Assembly: GCA_033816765.1 (NCBI GenBank)
Contig: CM066289.1
Location: 1 to 64,000 of the forward strand
DNA length: 64,000 nucleotides
Direction: 5' to 3'
DNA from: Nothopassalora personata
Taxonomy: Eukaryota; Ascomycota; Dothideomycetes; Mycosphaerellales; Mycosphaerellaceae
Shown here: positions 1-13,094 of the stretch, in pieces
How the letters are laid out: every line of letters starts with the position of its first letter
Position numbering within the stretch: position 1 is the stretch's first letter
Program-made: the position numbers and the translations under genes
The notes under the pieces: model-generated
Seen by the model: the letters and a program-made list of their open reading frames with translations, nothing else
Told to the model about the DNA's origin: nothing
Databases searched by the model: none

Positions 1-190
1 CTAACCCTAACCCTAACCCTAACCCTAACCCTAACCCTAACCCTAACCCTAACCCTAACCCTAACCCTAACCCTAACCCTAACCCTAACCCTAACCCTAA
101 CCCTAACCCTAACCCTAACCCTAACCCTAACCCTAACCCTAACCCTAACCCTAACCCTAACCCTAACCCTAACCCTAACCCTAACCCTAA
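1..190. repeat. Telomeric repeat array (CCCTAA)n
   Basis: About 31.7 perfect copies of CCCTAA, i.e. TTAGGG read toward the chromosome end, which is the usual telomere repeat of filamentous fungi. The array starts at base 1 and stops abruptly at 190, with no degenerate copies, so the window begins at a true left chromosome end. Sequence inward is immediately RIP-like. Confidence 0.98.
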
Positions 191-3100
191 TTTAAGACTA
201 CACGTAAAGCATTTATTACTACTACCTATTTCTAGGAATCTCTTTTATAAGAACGATAAAGTAGTCGTCGTAGTTATTAACGATAAAGTATCGACGGTTA
301 GAGTATCGTTCTACAATAGCTTAGTATCGAGACTCCGTAATCGATATTAGCCGCACATTTATTACGCTAGCTCCTCCGAGTAAACCTAATACGATAGAAG
401 TGTAGTACGCTTAAAGTACTATCGCGTGTAGAGTATAGCACTATAAAAGCTTTCTATTACCTAGGTAATTGAGGTTAATATTCGATATACCCTAACTAAG
501 TTTATTAGGAGTATACTTAACGTATAACCGTACTTTATAGGCGTAAGACTTCTACCTCGACCGCCGGCTACTAATAGCAATCGTCTCTTATACTATCTTT
601 ATTTATAATATAGCGATCTCCGAGAGCGCGCTTTAATTTACCTATAAGAGACAACGGATGTCGCGGTACTAACGAGTGTTTTTATATAGACACCTATTAT
701 AGTAGTAATGCCTCGGTATACCTTGATTTATAGGGACTTATAGCTTAAACATAGAAATAAGGGTATTTAAATATTAAAAACTCGTACTCCGCTAGAACTA
801 TAAGCTAACGTTTATCTTAGCCCTTTGGCCGCTATGTTTAAATTATTTAGGGCCTCCTAACTACTATATATAGGTTGTACGGAGGAGTAGGGATACGCGG
901 TAAGACTCCGTAACGTATGTTCGGGCGTAGATGTATATCGGCCCTTTTATATATCGCTCGTTAATTACGTTCTAACGTAATAGAGTACGCCCCTAGTTTA
1001 TCTCTATACCTTATCGGTCTTATACACCGGGCATTAGTACTTAGATACCTATCGAGTATGCGTCTACGAAGCCTCGTACTTGTATAGCGACACTTAAAGA
1101 GATCTAGTATAATAGCCGACCCCGGTCGCCGTTAAGAATAGGATAAATAGCTTAGGGCACGTCGAGCTTCGGCTATTAGTATTTTAATACTCGGCTCGAT
1201 GTTTTATACTTTCGTAGGGAAGGTATATATAAGGTAGTAACCTACGACTACTATCTACGCCGGGTAATCTCTCGTACCTCTACTACTCGCCGCTAGCGGT
1301 ATTTATTACCCGAGCATTTATAACTATTATCTATAATAGATATTAGTAATTACGTTCTATACGATACTAGTACCTAAGCGGTATCTAGGGTCGATCTCTA
1401 GCCTTGGTATAAAACTTTTAGTAGTTAAGGTTAAGCTAAATCTTACCGCTCGAGAGCCGATATACTACGTAGCCGGACACTAGTATTAAGGCTAGAGATG
1501 TGTTAAGAGAGCGAGTAGGACGCCGAGCATACGAGTTACTAGTAGAGTAGTTAAAGAAAGGGCGTATACGGTCTAAGTAGGTAAGTAGTAGAGTACAGGA
1601 AGAGTAGTATATCGATTATTATGCTTTAGAGATAGTAGTACTACTTATTTAGAGAGCGTAAGAACGGTATTAATAAGGGAGAGCTATTTAGAGGATACGA
1701 AGTATCGGAGTCTACTTAAGAAGCTCGGCGAGTAATATTACGACGATAAGCTAGATGCTATAAAGCCCTCCCGTTAAAGGTCTAGGTAGCTATAGGTAAG
1801 ATATAGGTATAAGAGCTAGGTAGTAGTATCGAGGGCCTTAGATCTTTACTACTTTAAGCTCGATCGCGGCTATTAGGTACATCGACATCGACACTTATTC
1901 TAGCTAGCTTAGGATTATACGTACCCGGTTATATTAAGCTACCGCTAGAGGGCGATATATACCTTCTACCTTATAAGCGACTATTAGAGAAGACTACAAC
2001 TTCCGAGACTATCGATATAGGACCGGAACATGTCTATATTAGCGCCCTCTACTACTATATATAGTTAGGTATCGTAGCCGACCGACTACTACTACTGCTC
2101 TATTTAGCGACCTACTCGATACTAGGACTCGTAAGTTAATCCGAAGGTTCCTCTATACTATAAGCATAACGCATTAATAATACCGGTAACTATTATACTA
2201 ATATAATAGCTACATTATTAAGGTAAAGCTTATAGTAAGGTAGTAAAGCTTCGTAGGGTCCTATCTATCCTAACTCGTTCAACGTGTACTAATTAATCGT
2301 ACGAAGTTACTTACTACGTTAAACCTAGTAAGCCGAGAAGTATATTGCGAGGATATTAACAGCTTCTTAAAGGTATATTATAGTATATACTAATCTAGCT
2401 ACCGGTTTATAAAAGGATAATAATAGCTAATATAGACTTAGGGGACGTTCGTAATAAGGCGGAATAGTACGAGATCTAATGCTACGCTACTTTATCTATG
2501 ATTTACTAACTAACTACGATATAGGCTAGGCTATACGAGGACACGTTAACATTCTATCCTTTAGATTTCCTAGGGATTGGCTTACTAGGCTTATATTGGA
2601 GATAAAGATAAGAGTAGTAGTAACTAACGATAAGGCGACTATCGGAGAGTAGCTATAGGGCGCGAGCATACGGGTAGTATAAGCGGCGAATAGCTACTAC
2701 TACGTTACCTATAAGTAGAAGGTAGGTAACTAACTATACGTAGCTTCTCTTTACCCGAAACTTCCGTCTTCGGCTTAAGACATCGAGCTCTACCGATCTA
2801 CCTAGTATATATACTTACGCGACTCTAGACACTTTTTAGATAGTACTAGATCCGTAGCCCTTTCTACGAAACACGACCGTATTATAGAGTCCCTAGAGCG
2901 CGGTCGACTCTACTACCTCGATAAAGACTTACCCTAACCTTCGACCCCGTCGCGTTCGTAGAGACGTTTAGACTATTAAGTGTAGTATACTAACTTCTTT
3001 AGGAGAGCGGATCCGAGTATTCGTACGACGTTATAAATGTCTCGGGTTAGAGGCTACGGATAGGTAAAGATATAATGTCTTTAAACCCGGATCTTGCCGT

Positions 3101-4405
3101 TTAAGTCTACGCCGCTCGCTAGCTTAATGTGTAAAGCCTTAACCGGCTACGAGGTAATATACAATTTATTACTCGGTAAATAGTACTTCTCTTTCTACGT
3201 TAACTAGTTTAGTACTAGTATACTCGGTAGCTTTACTATACTAGATAATACTCTCTAAACGCTTATCGACTTAATAGGCCTAAGATATTATCTACTACTA
3301 TAGTCTTAGCGTACTTGTAGCCGTCCTTACTTGCTTAGAGTCTATATACTAGTATGTACGGTTAAATTACGCGTAGTATACTACGAGGAGCTGTTCCTTG
3401 TTACTTTAGGCTTACTTTTTATTAATGCTATCTACTAGAATAACCTAACTGCTCCGTAATAGCGAGTCGGACTTACGACTTTCTAATGCCTAGTAGTAAG
3501 ATTAACATTATACCTTTTAAATATTATAATACCGGCTATACGCCCTTTATAGTCTACCTATAGTCCGTACTACCGATCTCTACCGCCGTAATAGCCGGGT
3601 ATATACGTAATCTCAATTAGCGCTATACACTACTCGTACGGATACGGTATTACGGTTTAGCGGCCCCTATACTTTACGATTATAGCTACGCTACACTAAT
3701 AGAGGCGAATCACTACTACGTTCTCCCGCTACGATCGCGCGACTATACTTTACTACCTTTCCGTTCTACTACTAGTTCTCATTATAGACTAAATGCTAAT
3801 ACTCTCTATAAAAGATCTTTACCCGATGTTATTATGTCTACTAGCGCTTTATCGTCTACTACGAACGTTATTCTAATATATAATAATTACTAATCTTAAT
3901 TGAAATTGATAGATGTTATTAACTTAAGCCTTTACTAAGTAACATTAAGCGCGTCGTCGGTGTGTAAAGTTAGCGTACGATTAGCGCTCTTACTTCGAAG
4001 GGTAGCCGTAGCTTCCGATTATAAACGCCGTTACGAATGTTATAGAGCCGTATCTATCGATTACAGTCGCGCTAATTAGCTACCATTATAATTATACAAT
4101 AAGCGCTACTAACGTAGTTATCGATAAGTCCTAGATAACGAGCTCTACTAGTATACTTCTCCTAGCTACATCCTCGCGTAAAACGAAGGATAAAGTACAC
4201 TAGTTACGACCTCGGAATTAGATCTCTACTACGAGAACGTTGCCTAAACGCTTAACGCCTAGGTCTTACCTAACTCCCATTCTCTAACTTTATATCTTAC
4301 TAGACTCCCGCCCTCGGAGTAGGCTAACATAAATTAACATTTCTTTATAGGCGTATTCGAAGTATACCGAAAGATAGTCTACTCTAGAGGGACACTATTA
4401 GAGGA
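191..4405. other. RIP-degraded telomere-proximal DNA, no identifiable gene
   Basis: No open frame of useful length. CpA and TpG are almost absent while CpG is kept (positions 241-300: ten TpA, six CpG, no CpA or TpG). Several stretches, for instance 1500-2500 and 3060-3870 on the plus strand, read as protein-like runs interrupted mainly by TAG/TAA where Gln would fit, which suggests one or more old coding sequences destroyed by RIP. The minus strand of 3100-3300 looks equally plausible, so neither strand nor family can be assigned. A telomere-linked helicase is the usual resident here in fungi, but I found no helicase motif. Confidence 0.6.
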
Positions 4406-4670
4406 TATCGTAATATATAGCACGCCTACGACCTTATAGTCGTAGATAAACTAAATCTTGCCTTCTTCTATAGACGCCTTACGCGTCGCTTTATATATGT
4501 ATACACGTTACGTACGGCTTACTAAGCCGTGCCTAGCTATATATTATACATAAGGGTTAGCTATAGGCTAACCTTATAACTACCTCTCTTCTAGTACGAG
4601 CTACTCTTAGCTCGCGGCTTTAGGAGGTTTCTATATAGTAGCTCTATCTACTTCTCGCTAGTTCTAGTAC
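4406..4670 (-). mobile_element. 3' LTR and internal tail of a truncated minus-strand Ty3/Gypsy copy
   Basis: 4406-4578 matches the LTR at 58686-58871 in the same orientation, base for base apart from RIP-type changes (it starts TATCGTAATATATAGCACG against TGTCGCAATGTATAGCACG). 4579-4670 matches the polypurine tract and internal sequence just inside that LTR (58872 onward). The copy is cut at 4670, where the LTR of the plus-strand copy begins. The two LTRs therefore face each other as inverted repeats separated by 92 bp. Confidence 0.85.
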
Positions 4671-4848
4671 TATAAGGGTAGGCTAGCCTATAGCTAACCC
4701 TTATATATAATATCCGGCTAGGTCCAGCCTATTAAGCTATACGTAATACGTATACGTATATAAAGCGACGCCTATAGCGTCTATAGAAGAAGGTAAGATT
4801 TAGTTCATCTATAATTATAAGATTATAGATATACTATATATTATAATA
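4671..4848 (+). repeat. 5' LTR of the outer Ty3/Gypsy element
   Basis: 178 bp. Starts TATAAGGGTAGG and ends TATTATAATA, the RIPed forms of TGTAAGGGGCAG and CATTGCGACA in the unmutated LTR at 58686-58871 (reverse complement). Heavily RIPed, including loss of the terminal CpG. Confidence 0.85.
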
Positions 4849-4929
4849 TTCTCTTATAGTTCTAAATTCTCCCCTACTTATAATCTATATACGCTATAGA
4901 GCCCGATTATAATATATATAATAGTAAGC

Positions 4930-6018
4930 TACCTACGCCCCCTCCTTAAGTCCTAGAGTATATTAGTAGGCGCGTTAAGTAGCCTTAGTTACGAGAAGAG
5001 AGGCCTTAAGGGCTAAGATTAAAGAGTAGGAGATATAGCGTAAGATCAAGCGATTAGAGATCTTATACGCTATAAGTATATCGCCTACGGAGCCTATAGA
5101 AGGACTAGCTAGAGAAGAGTACTTCCCTACTATAATCCCTACCTCTACCCCTATAGCTACTAACGATAATATTATAGTATAAGACGCGCTATAGCGTATA
5201 CGACTCGACCGCGCCTAAGAGAGCTAATGCCTTTTAAGGGAAACTCGATAAAGAAGGTAAGGGTATTCCTTAGAGAGCTCTTACTTATCTTTACCCTTTT
5301 AGGTACTATATATAACAAACGAGTTAAAGGTCCTATATAGGATTATATATCTTAGTAGAGAGGTAAGTAAGTAATAATACGCTAACTATAGCGTCCTTAA
5401 TCTTATAGGGTATATATACTAGGACTTAAAGAAGTTCTATTAAAACGTATACGGCAACCCTATAAATTACGTACTTAACGTTATATTAGAGTGTAAGGTA
5501 GTAAAATAGAAGAATATAGTAAGCTAATCTATAACTTAGTTAGATATTATAGAGGACTAGTTAGGTAATTACTTAGAAGCGTAGTATAAATAGGACCTAC
5601 TAGTAAAGCTTACGCCTTGCTTACGGTCCGCTATCCTTAGGTACTATAATATCCCTATTACTAGAGAAGAACTAGTAGTCCTAGCTTTATATATTAAGAG
5701 TATCGAGCGCTAAAGTAGTAGTAGAGGGTACGATTACAGGTAGTATAGCCGTCGTAAGCGTAAAGCTAAGGGTAGATATAAGTAGAACGATTACCTAAAG
5801 TAGTAGAAGTTAAGTTAAGTACTAAGCGCCTTAAGTACGAGTTAGTAGCGAGACGCCGGTAGCTCGTTTAGGACCTAGAAGTCGAAGGTAGATTACTATA
5901 CCTATAGTAAGAAGGGTTATATTAAGACATAGTACCTAAATAGATACCTATAGAAAGACCGTAATACGTAAGCGGTTCGTAGGCTAGAGACTATAGAGGC
6001 CTTAACTAAGAAGGATTA
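4930..6018 (+). pseudogene. RIPed gag of the outer Ty3/Gypsy element
   Basis: Gag is the structural capsid/nucleocapsid polyprotein of LTR retrotransposons. The frame is broken by TAG/TAA codons. At 5894-5935 the nucleocapsid zinc knuckle is visible in RIPed form: the pattern C-x2-C-x4-H-x4-C reads Y-x2-Y-x4-Y-x4-Y, each Tyr codon being one transition from Cys or His. The surrounding residues (SKKG, IKT, then NRYL and KDR) match the intact knuckle at 63926-63967. The sequence stops where the second element inserted (target duplication TTAGG at 6019-6023) and resumes at 13496. The start is only approximate. Confidence 0.8.
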
Positions 6019-6023
6019 TTAGG

Positions 6024-6452
6024 TGTTAGGTTTAGTATAACCTAATAATATTACAAATTAAGAAGATAAGCTTAATTGGATTTATTCTCGGGCTAATAAG
6101 AAGTCGAGGGAGAGTAATAAAGAAGTAGTTATCTTAGTCTTTATAAAGACTTAAGAAATAGTATAGTAGAGGTTAGGTTTCGGTATATTCTAAATAGTAA
6201 TATTAAATAGTAAGTTAAACGTATTAAAACTATAAGGGTTCTTAGCGTTCCTAAATATAAAGGAGATTTATAGTAGTCTCGTCTTAAATTACTAAGTTAC
6301 TAGTAAGCGAGTAATCTCGAATTACTAAGTTACTAGTAAGCGAGTAATCTCGAATTACTAAGTTACTAGTAAGCAAGTAATCTTATACGTTATACGTAAT
6401 TTCTTTAGCTAATAGGCGCGTATACCGTTATAGCTTAGCCTAAACCGTAATA
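6024..6452 (-). repeat. 3' LTR of the nested element
   Basis: 429 bp. Contains three tandem copies of a 33-bp unit (about 6281-6382, beginning ATTACTAAGTTACTAGTAAG). Its partner at 13095-13490 has two copies, and the 33-bp difference equals the whole length difference between the LTRs. Confidence 0.92.
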
Positions 6453-6529
6453 CTATCCCGCTTCTAGCCTAGCTTCGTTCCGAAGCTTATATAAGGTAAT
6501 ATAACGTCCCCTTAGTTAACGTATTAACG

Positions 6530-7050
6530 ATATTGTCTTCTTCCTCTAAAAACCGTCTTCGGCTTACTAAGGAAATTAACGAATACGGCTACCTAGTAGA
6601 TCTTACCTACGATTATTATTTCTTTAAATGTCTCTCTTATATTACAATAGAGGGTAATTCCCGGCTCCGGTGTTTAGAATATGTTTGTCGTAGGCGTAAG
6701 TACGTAAACTTACCCTAGGAGTCCTTAGATAAAACCCGGGAGGAATATCGAAAAAAGATTAAAAAAGATAAGGAGGAGCTCGTAGAGGTCCTAGCGCGTC
6801 TAATAAGGGATAAGGCGATACTTTACTAAGCGGAAGAGTATACGCGTAAGAAGGCGTAGTACCTAGAGACCAAAATAGAGGCCTCGGGCGAAATTAAGGA
6901 CGTCGATTATCCTATGGCGGACGCGACCGTCGGCCTTTCTCCTACGGTATAGTCCTCGATTAACTTCGTTAATAGCGTAATTAACTTCTCCGTTCCTTCT
7001 AGTAGAACGGTACTATTAGTAGCTTAGCTACCTTCTTCTTAAGGAATATA
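6530..7050 (+). pseudogene. Antisense Cys-rich/coiled-coil gene relic beside the 3' LTR
   Basis: A plus-strand frame, opposite to gag-pol, just inside the 3' LTR. The likely start ATA at 6530 would be a RIPed ATG. It is open from there to 6716, then readable to about 7038 with stops at positions that fit Gln or Trp (TAG, TAA). Two cysteine clusters are visible: C-x2-Y at 6629-6640, then ten residues, then C-x2-Y-x6-Y at 6671-6703, each Tyr being a RIPed Cys (TAT or TAC). After this comes a long Lys/Glu/Arg-rich stretch likely to form a helix or coiled coil. The same C-x2-C ... C-x2-C-x6-C module followed by a helical region occurs in the intact antisense gene at 59173-59943. The role is unknown; the cysteines suggest metal binding. 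A TATA-like TTATATAA lies at about 6487. Confidence 0.65.
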
Positions 7051-7099
7051 AGTTTATAAGTTTCTCTTATTCCTATTAATCGGCTAGGTAGCTTATTAG

Positions 7100-10000
7100 T
7101 AGAGTGTAAGTTATCTAAACTCTTAAGGTTAAAGGTTTGATTCCTACCCTAGTCGTCTATTTAATTAAAGGTAACTATATCTTATAGTACGGTCACTTTA
7201 AGTAAATACCGTTTTAATACTCTCGAATCTTCTACTAATAGTTTCGTAGGTATTCTTTTAGTTCCTAGGTATTTTCTAATTCGTCGTATCCTTTCTATTT
7301 AATAAGGTATCGCTAACGATTCTTATATAGGATTTTCTCGACCTTAAATTTGTTTTCTAGTTCCGGCTTAAAATAGAAGCTCTCTTAGTACGGTGTTTTA
7401 GCGTCTATAGGTTCTAACTTAGAGATATAGAAGACTAGGTAGATTTTTGCGTTAAGTAGTAGTCGTAGGCGGTGGTTAACTAGTCCTATAACTTTATTAA
7501 TAAAAAGTAGTCCGACCTTAATATAATCTAATTTCTTAGTCTTTCTCCTTATTCTATTTTTTTATAAGGAGATAGACCTTATGCCCCTTCTTTAGTAGAG
7601 GTACTATTTTTCTTATATCTTATCGTTCTTAAGACAGTTTTTGTTATATATCTTCGATCGCCTTACGTGTTTCTTTATATACTTCCTTAAGAGTATCCGT
7701 CGTTATAATGACTCTTTCGGCTAATAGGTAGGATCTAGGTGTTCTAAATAGGTTAGGATCTTTACTAAAGTTCGTATAAACTAGTATCGTGAAAGTTATC
7801 TCTAATTTGTAGTTATTTAGTACGATCTTCGCTATTAGTAGTAATAAAACCTAGTTATCTTATACGTAGTTAATATAATATCGTAGGTATTATTCTAGCG
7901 TCTAATTTATCCTCTTAGTTTATCCGTCTATCTCTAGATAATATACTATTAATAACTTATATTTAATTCTAATTGTTCCTATAAGCATTTTCTAGTAATT
8001 TAATATAAATAGCTTATCTCTATCCGTTATAAACAAGTAAGGGAATCCGTAGTATTACATTAGTCTATCTAGTACGAGGTATCCGAGCTACTCTATATTC
8101 TATATCTCTAATATAGGAATGAAGTATACGTATTTTATAAGTCTTTAACTATAACTAATATTATATCGTATGGTTATTTTGTAACTTAATCCTCTAATAG
8201 TAGGAGTTTTGTATTAAAGTCTATCGTGACTTCGTCCTATAGTCTTATTGGTAGTGTCCTAAACTGTAGGTGACCGTATTTCGTATATCTCGTAGCCTTA
8301 TTTTGTTAGTAGTATATATATTACTTAATATATCGTAGTACCTTAAGTCTTATTTATAGTAATAAGAAGCTACGTTATATTAGGTCTATTATCTTTAAAG
8401 TTCTAGGGTGTCTATATATTAGTTCGTCGTAGTATTATCGTATATACTCTTATTCTTAATCCTTCGGTACTTAATATTATCCTTACGATATAGGGAATTA
8501 TTTATCCTTATCGCTTAATATCCGTACGATATTATTAAACTCTCGTAATTTAGTACTAAGACTTCCGTTAGGGCTCGTCTTTAGTATCTTATATTATACT
8601 AGTTCCTTTCCTTCTATATAGTCGCTTCTTTACCTTAGCGCGTTACCGCGGCTATTCTCTCTTCCTAAAGTATATTTAATCTCGAACTTATACTACTCTA
8701 GTAGCTCCGACTAGCGGGCTTACCTTCGGGTAAGTTCTTTCGTTATTATAAAGTACGTAAGATTCTTAAAGTTAGAAAGAATCGTGTCACGGGCCCGGCC
8801 CGGCGACCCGGCGACGGCCCGCGCAACCGTTGAACCTTAATGAGTAGCGAACAATCTACGGACCCCGGTCCGTAGATACTGCCTTTTTCGCGCCGGTGGC
8901 GCAATCGGTCACTTTGCCTTTCACTGTTTGCACGTGATTGGCTGACCGTTACAAATCGTTAACTTTAGTAGGCTCTCGATATATACTCTCTAATATTATA
9001 TAGTAGTAATAATAGCTAGAAGCTCTTTATCATAGATGTCGTAGTTCTATTCCGCTATAGCTATTTTCCGGGAGTAATAGGCTACTAGGTGTCTTTACCC
9101 GTTATATATCTATATTAGACACGCGCCTATTACTATATTAGACGTATCGGTCTCGATATAGACTTCCTTACTACTATTAAATAGTCGAAGCGTAGGGGCT
9201 AATACATATTATTCTTTAAGTTGCTTAAACATATTAGTTTACTCCTTTCCCTATTTCTAGTTAACATCTTTTCTCGTAAGTATCGTTATCGGTACTACTA
9301 TTTTCAAATAGTCCTTAATAAATTTCCGGTTATAATTTGCGAGTCTAAGGAACGATTATACGTCCTTAACTGGTTTTAGTTGTAGCTATTCTCTAATTGA
9401 CTATATCTTCGTAGGGTCGATCGTTATCCCTATCGTACTAATAATAAAGCCTAAGAATTTAACTTCTTTCTTATAGAACTCGTATTTTTTAGGTACTATC
9501 TTAAATTCTAAATACGTAAGCTATTTAAATACGTCCTAGACTTATCTTATATAATTCTAGAGGAATCCTTTTATATAGACTAGTATATTATCTATATATA
9601 TAATAACGTATACGTTAAGTAGGTCTCTAAGTATTTCGTTAATAAGGTCCTAGTAGGATACGGGTATATTAGTTAATCCTATTAGTATAACTAAGAATTC
9701 GTAAAGTCCGTATCTCGTCCTAAAAGCGGTTTTCTATTCTTCTCCTTCTACTATTCGTATAGCGTAGAAGGTATCTCGTAGGTTAATCTTCGTATACTAG
9801 TCTAATCTAGTTAATCTATTATACGCTTCTTTAATATTAGGTAGCGGATATCGATTTTTAATCGTACTCTCATTTAACTTCCTATAGTCTTATATAAGTT
9901 GTAACTTCCCGTTTACTTTTAGAACGAATATATATAAAGTTCCTATACTCGAGGTAGATCTTCTTATCTATCCTTTAGCTAGCTTCTACTTTAGCTATTC

Positions 10001-11699
10001 TCGTAGAGTCTATAGCTCTTTCTTAAACATTTAATATAGGGGTCTCTATAGAGGCTCTTTCCTTAGCTAAATGTTTATCGTATAACCCTATAGTTAGTAC
10101 TTAGGAAGGGCGTCCTTACCTCTCTCCTCTTTAAAGAGTCGCGACTACTTACGATACTCCTTATAAATACTTAACTCTAAGATATTAGTATTCTTTAATA
10201 GTATATTACTTCTATTACTACTAGTAACTTCGTAATCCGGCGGCCCTACGCTAGTATCTATCCCTGTCGAAGGTAGTTCTCTTATTCTTCTAGTCGGCGT
10301 AAGCTATATTCTATTTAGCTATCTCTTTACCTTATCTACTAGTAAACGCTACTACTACGTAGGCTAAATATTAATAATATAATTACATTCCCTAAATATA
10401 AGTACTCCTCTTTTCTAGTTAAGTATTAGATTATACTTTCTTAACTAAGGTATACCTAATATAATATTATAACTAGCTATATTAGTAATATCTAAGATAT
10501 TTTCCTCGTAGTACTACTAGATTACTAGTAATAGCGGTATCGTCTCTCGCTCTATACTAGGTAAGGATAATCCGTCTACCGCAATTAATTTATACCCTTC
10601 GTCTTTCTTTCGGGTTACGATCCCTTTAGTCCTTATAAATGTTTTAGAGGTTAAATTCCCGCTCGCTCCGGAATTAATTATAACCTTAGTCCTATAAGTA
10701 TTAACGATTACTTATATTTAGAAGACTACTTCTACTATTAGTAATACTAAAGTCTTTTCTATATTAAATAACTCCTTTCGGTCGCTTATTTCTAGGGAGA
10801 CAATCCTTTTCCCTATTTGTATATAAAACGTCGTACTTTATGTCTTAAGGCCTCCGCCTAAACCTAGCGCAATCCTCTCTATATCCGTATCTATCTTTAG
10901 TAATGTTCCTAGATCTTCCACGTTTCTAAGTAGAGTACGCATATATATTATACTATATTATATAGTTCGTTTGGTATAAATATTCCTAATATTATAGTAT
11001 ATCTAATATCTATAATTTAGCTTCCTATAGGTACATTTTTAACAACGGCTACTCCTAGATTTTCGGTTACTTCTATAAGTAGGTAGTCCTAAACCTATCG
11101 TCGTAGGCTGTTAAGGACTACGTTAAAATTAACGGGTTATAGTATTCGTCGTCCGTTTACCTTTAGTAGGAATTCTTCGTGTCTTCTTTATAGATAGACA
11201 ATTATATCGTATAGTTTCTTAGGTACGTCTACCGTAAAGGTAAATAGTTCGTTATCGTCGTTAGTATCGCTCTCTTCTCCTTTAGAGGAATCTTCTTCGC
11301 TCGATTCTTCCGGATTCTAGTCTTCCTCGATAGTTTCTAGCCCGGTAGTTTCTTAACTTTCTTCCCATAGTTCTAGTAACTACGATCTATTCTATCCTAG
11401 GTTCTAGTTCTCCTTATTACTTCTATTATTGTCGAAGTAGGATTCTTTTATATTTACTTCTTAAGGCGTAGCGTTTTACCTATACGTTACTCCTAGGATT
11501 CCTCGTAGTTACTAAGGCTAATACCCTACTCCTAATTTCGTAGAGTAGTAAACCTAATACGAGTCTTAGTAATAGAATTGCTAATAAAGGCTTCTATAAC
11601 TATTTCGAGATTCGGATTTAATCTCGTAGTTAACTATTTATACTATTATCCTAAACGTCCGGATCTACTTCTTATAAATATCGATTTAGCTAGTAATAT
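7100..11699 (-). pseudogene. RIPed pol of the nested Ty3/Gypsy element
   Basis: Pol encodes protease, reverse transcriptase, RNase H and integrase. On the minus strand the protease core reads NSGAS (ancestral DSGAS) at about 10640-10690. The RT stretch DYRKLNE...KNRYPLP is readable at about 9800-9910, and the catalytic box reads YIDN (ancestral YIDD) at about 9575-9610. Integrase lies to the left, toward 7100. All frames are broken by RIP stops, and a 169-bp solo LTR interrupts the region at 8785-8953. The gag/pol border is approximate. Confidence 0.8.
8785..8953. mobile_element. Solo LTR, GC-rich and not RIPed, with target duplication AATCG
   Basis: 169 bp starting TGTCACGGGCCC and ending GACCGTTACA, flanked by AATCG at 8780-8784 and 8954-8958. 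GC-rich with normal CpA and TpG, in sharp contrast to the RIPed element around it. No other copy of this LTR is seen in the window. Confidence 0.88.
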
Positions 11700-13094
11700 T
11701 CTACTATCGTATATTTAATTAGTCGCGCGTATTCCCTAGGCTTCTTTTGCTACTGTCCTTATAGGTTACTTTAAGCTTATTAAGCTTATCGAGGGCATTT
11801 CTAATAGTTTTAGATTTGTTAAAGCCTCCCTAGGATACTATTATCCTAGGTACGTAATATATCGTATTCTAGTTCTTCGAGAATTTTGTCGCGCTACGCT
11901 TATATTCCCCTTTCTTTGTCGTAGGCTCGTTTTAGTAGTCCGGTCCGTTAGATATTATTAAACTATCGTAGGTAGTTCTTATAACTATAGTATATTTCGT
12001 CCTTATAAGGGGTCTAGGAGAGGTATATTACTTCCGTTACTAACTATCTTCGCTACTCCTTAAGTATAGTCGGTATTACCTAGTAATCTAACGCTACTCT
12101 CGAGTTTACTAGTTCCTTATTATATTATATTAAATTGCTTACGGCGTACTATATTCTTTTTACCGTAGTAGTCCCTTACTATATAGCCTTCTTTACTATA
12201 AGTATAGTAGGTAATACTTCCTTTTAAACTCTTAGGCCTAAACTTATCCCTATTCTTAATTTTACGACCTTTTTAGGTAACGTCGAGCGCGATTAGTTAT
12301 AGTCCGTAGTATAGCGTATAGTTCTTAGGCTTATAATTATCGTAAACGTTATTAAAGTCTCTATTATTTTAATTATCGTAGCCTAGTATATATCCGGCCT
12401 TTCTAGATACCTTAGAGTCGTGTCGTTGCTCTAGAGCTCTCTCGTAGAGTTTATCGCTAAGATTAATTATAACTTTAACTAAACCGCCTAAGTCCTTAAT
12501 CTCCCTTCCGTTCCTTATTAACTTATCCTTAACTTACTCCTTTAGTCCTCTTTAGTATATAACTTAAAGTACTTCGTCGTTCTAATTAGTAAGCTAGGCG
12601 TACGCCTAGAATTTTGTAGTATAGTTAGTAGTAGATGTTTCTATATTAAGTACTAAATAACGCGTACTATAGTAGTAATTTCGTTCGAAATACTAAAGAT
12701 ACTTCTTATTACTTTCTTAAGATGTCCGTAAGATAGAAAGATTCCGTTCGAGTTATCGTTACCTTAGCTATCTAGGTAGGTCCTAATGAATAGTTTAATC
12801 TAATACTATACTCGTCCTTAAAGGAAGGTAGTAGTAAAGATAGGCTTAAGGTTCTCTTCTATAGCGTTAAATAAGAAGTATATATCTATTTAAGTAACCT
12901 AAGTATTAAACTTATCTTACTCGCTATAGTAGAATTCTAGCTTACTAACCTTAAGATTTTCGTTACCTACATAAGTAGTTAGTGCTTCGATAGTATTATT
13001 AGAGGTCTAAGGTCGTTAGGCTCTACCTACTTTACTAGGGGCGGGTATTCCCCGTTTACTCTATTAGTCTCCTATCGTAGAGGGCGTTTAAAGC
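11700..13094 (-). pseudogene. RIPed gag of the nested Ty3/Gypsy element
   Basis: Minus-strand gag region next to the 5' LTR. The nucleocapsid zinc knuckle is at 12168-12209: the positions of C-x2-C-x4-H-x4-C all read Tyr, with SKEG and IVRD between them. No open frame survives. The limits are approximate. Confidence 0.75.
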
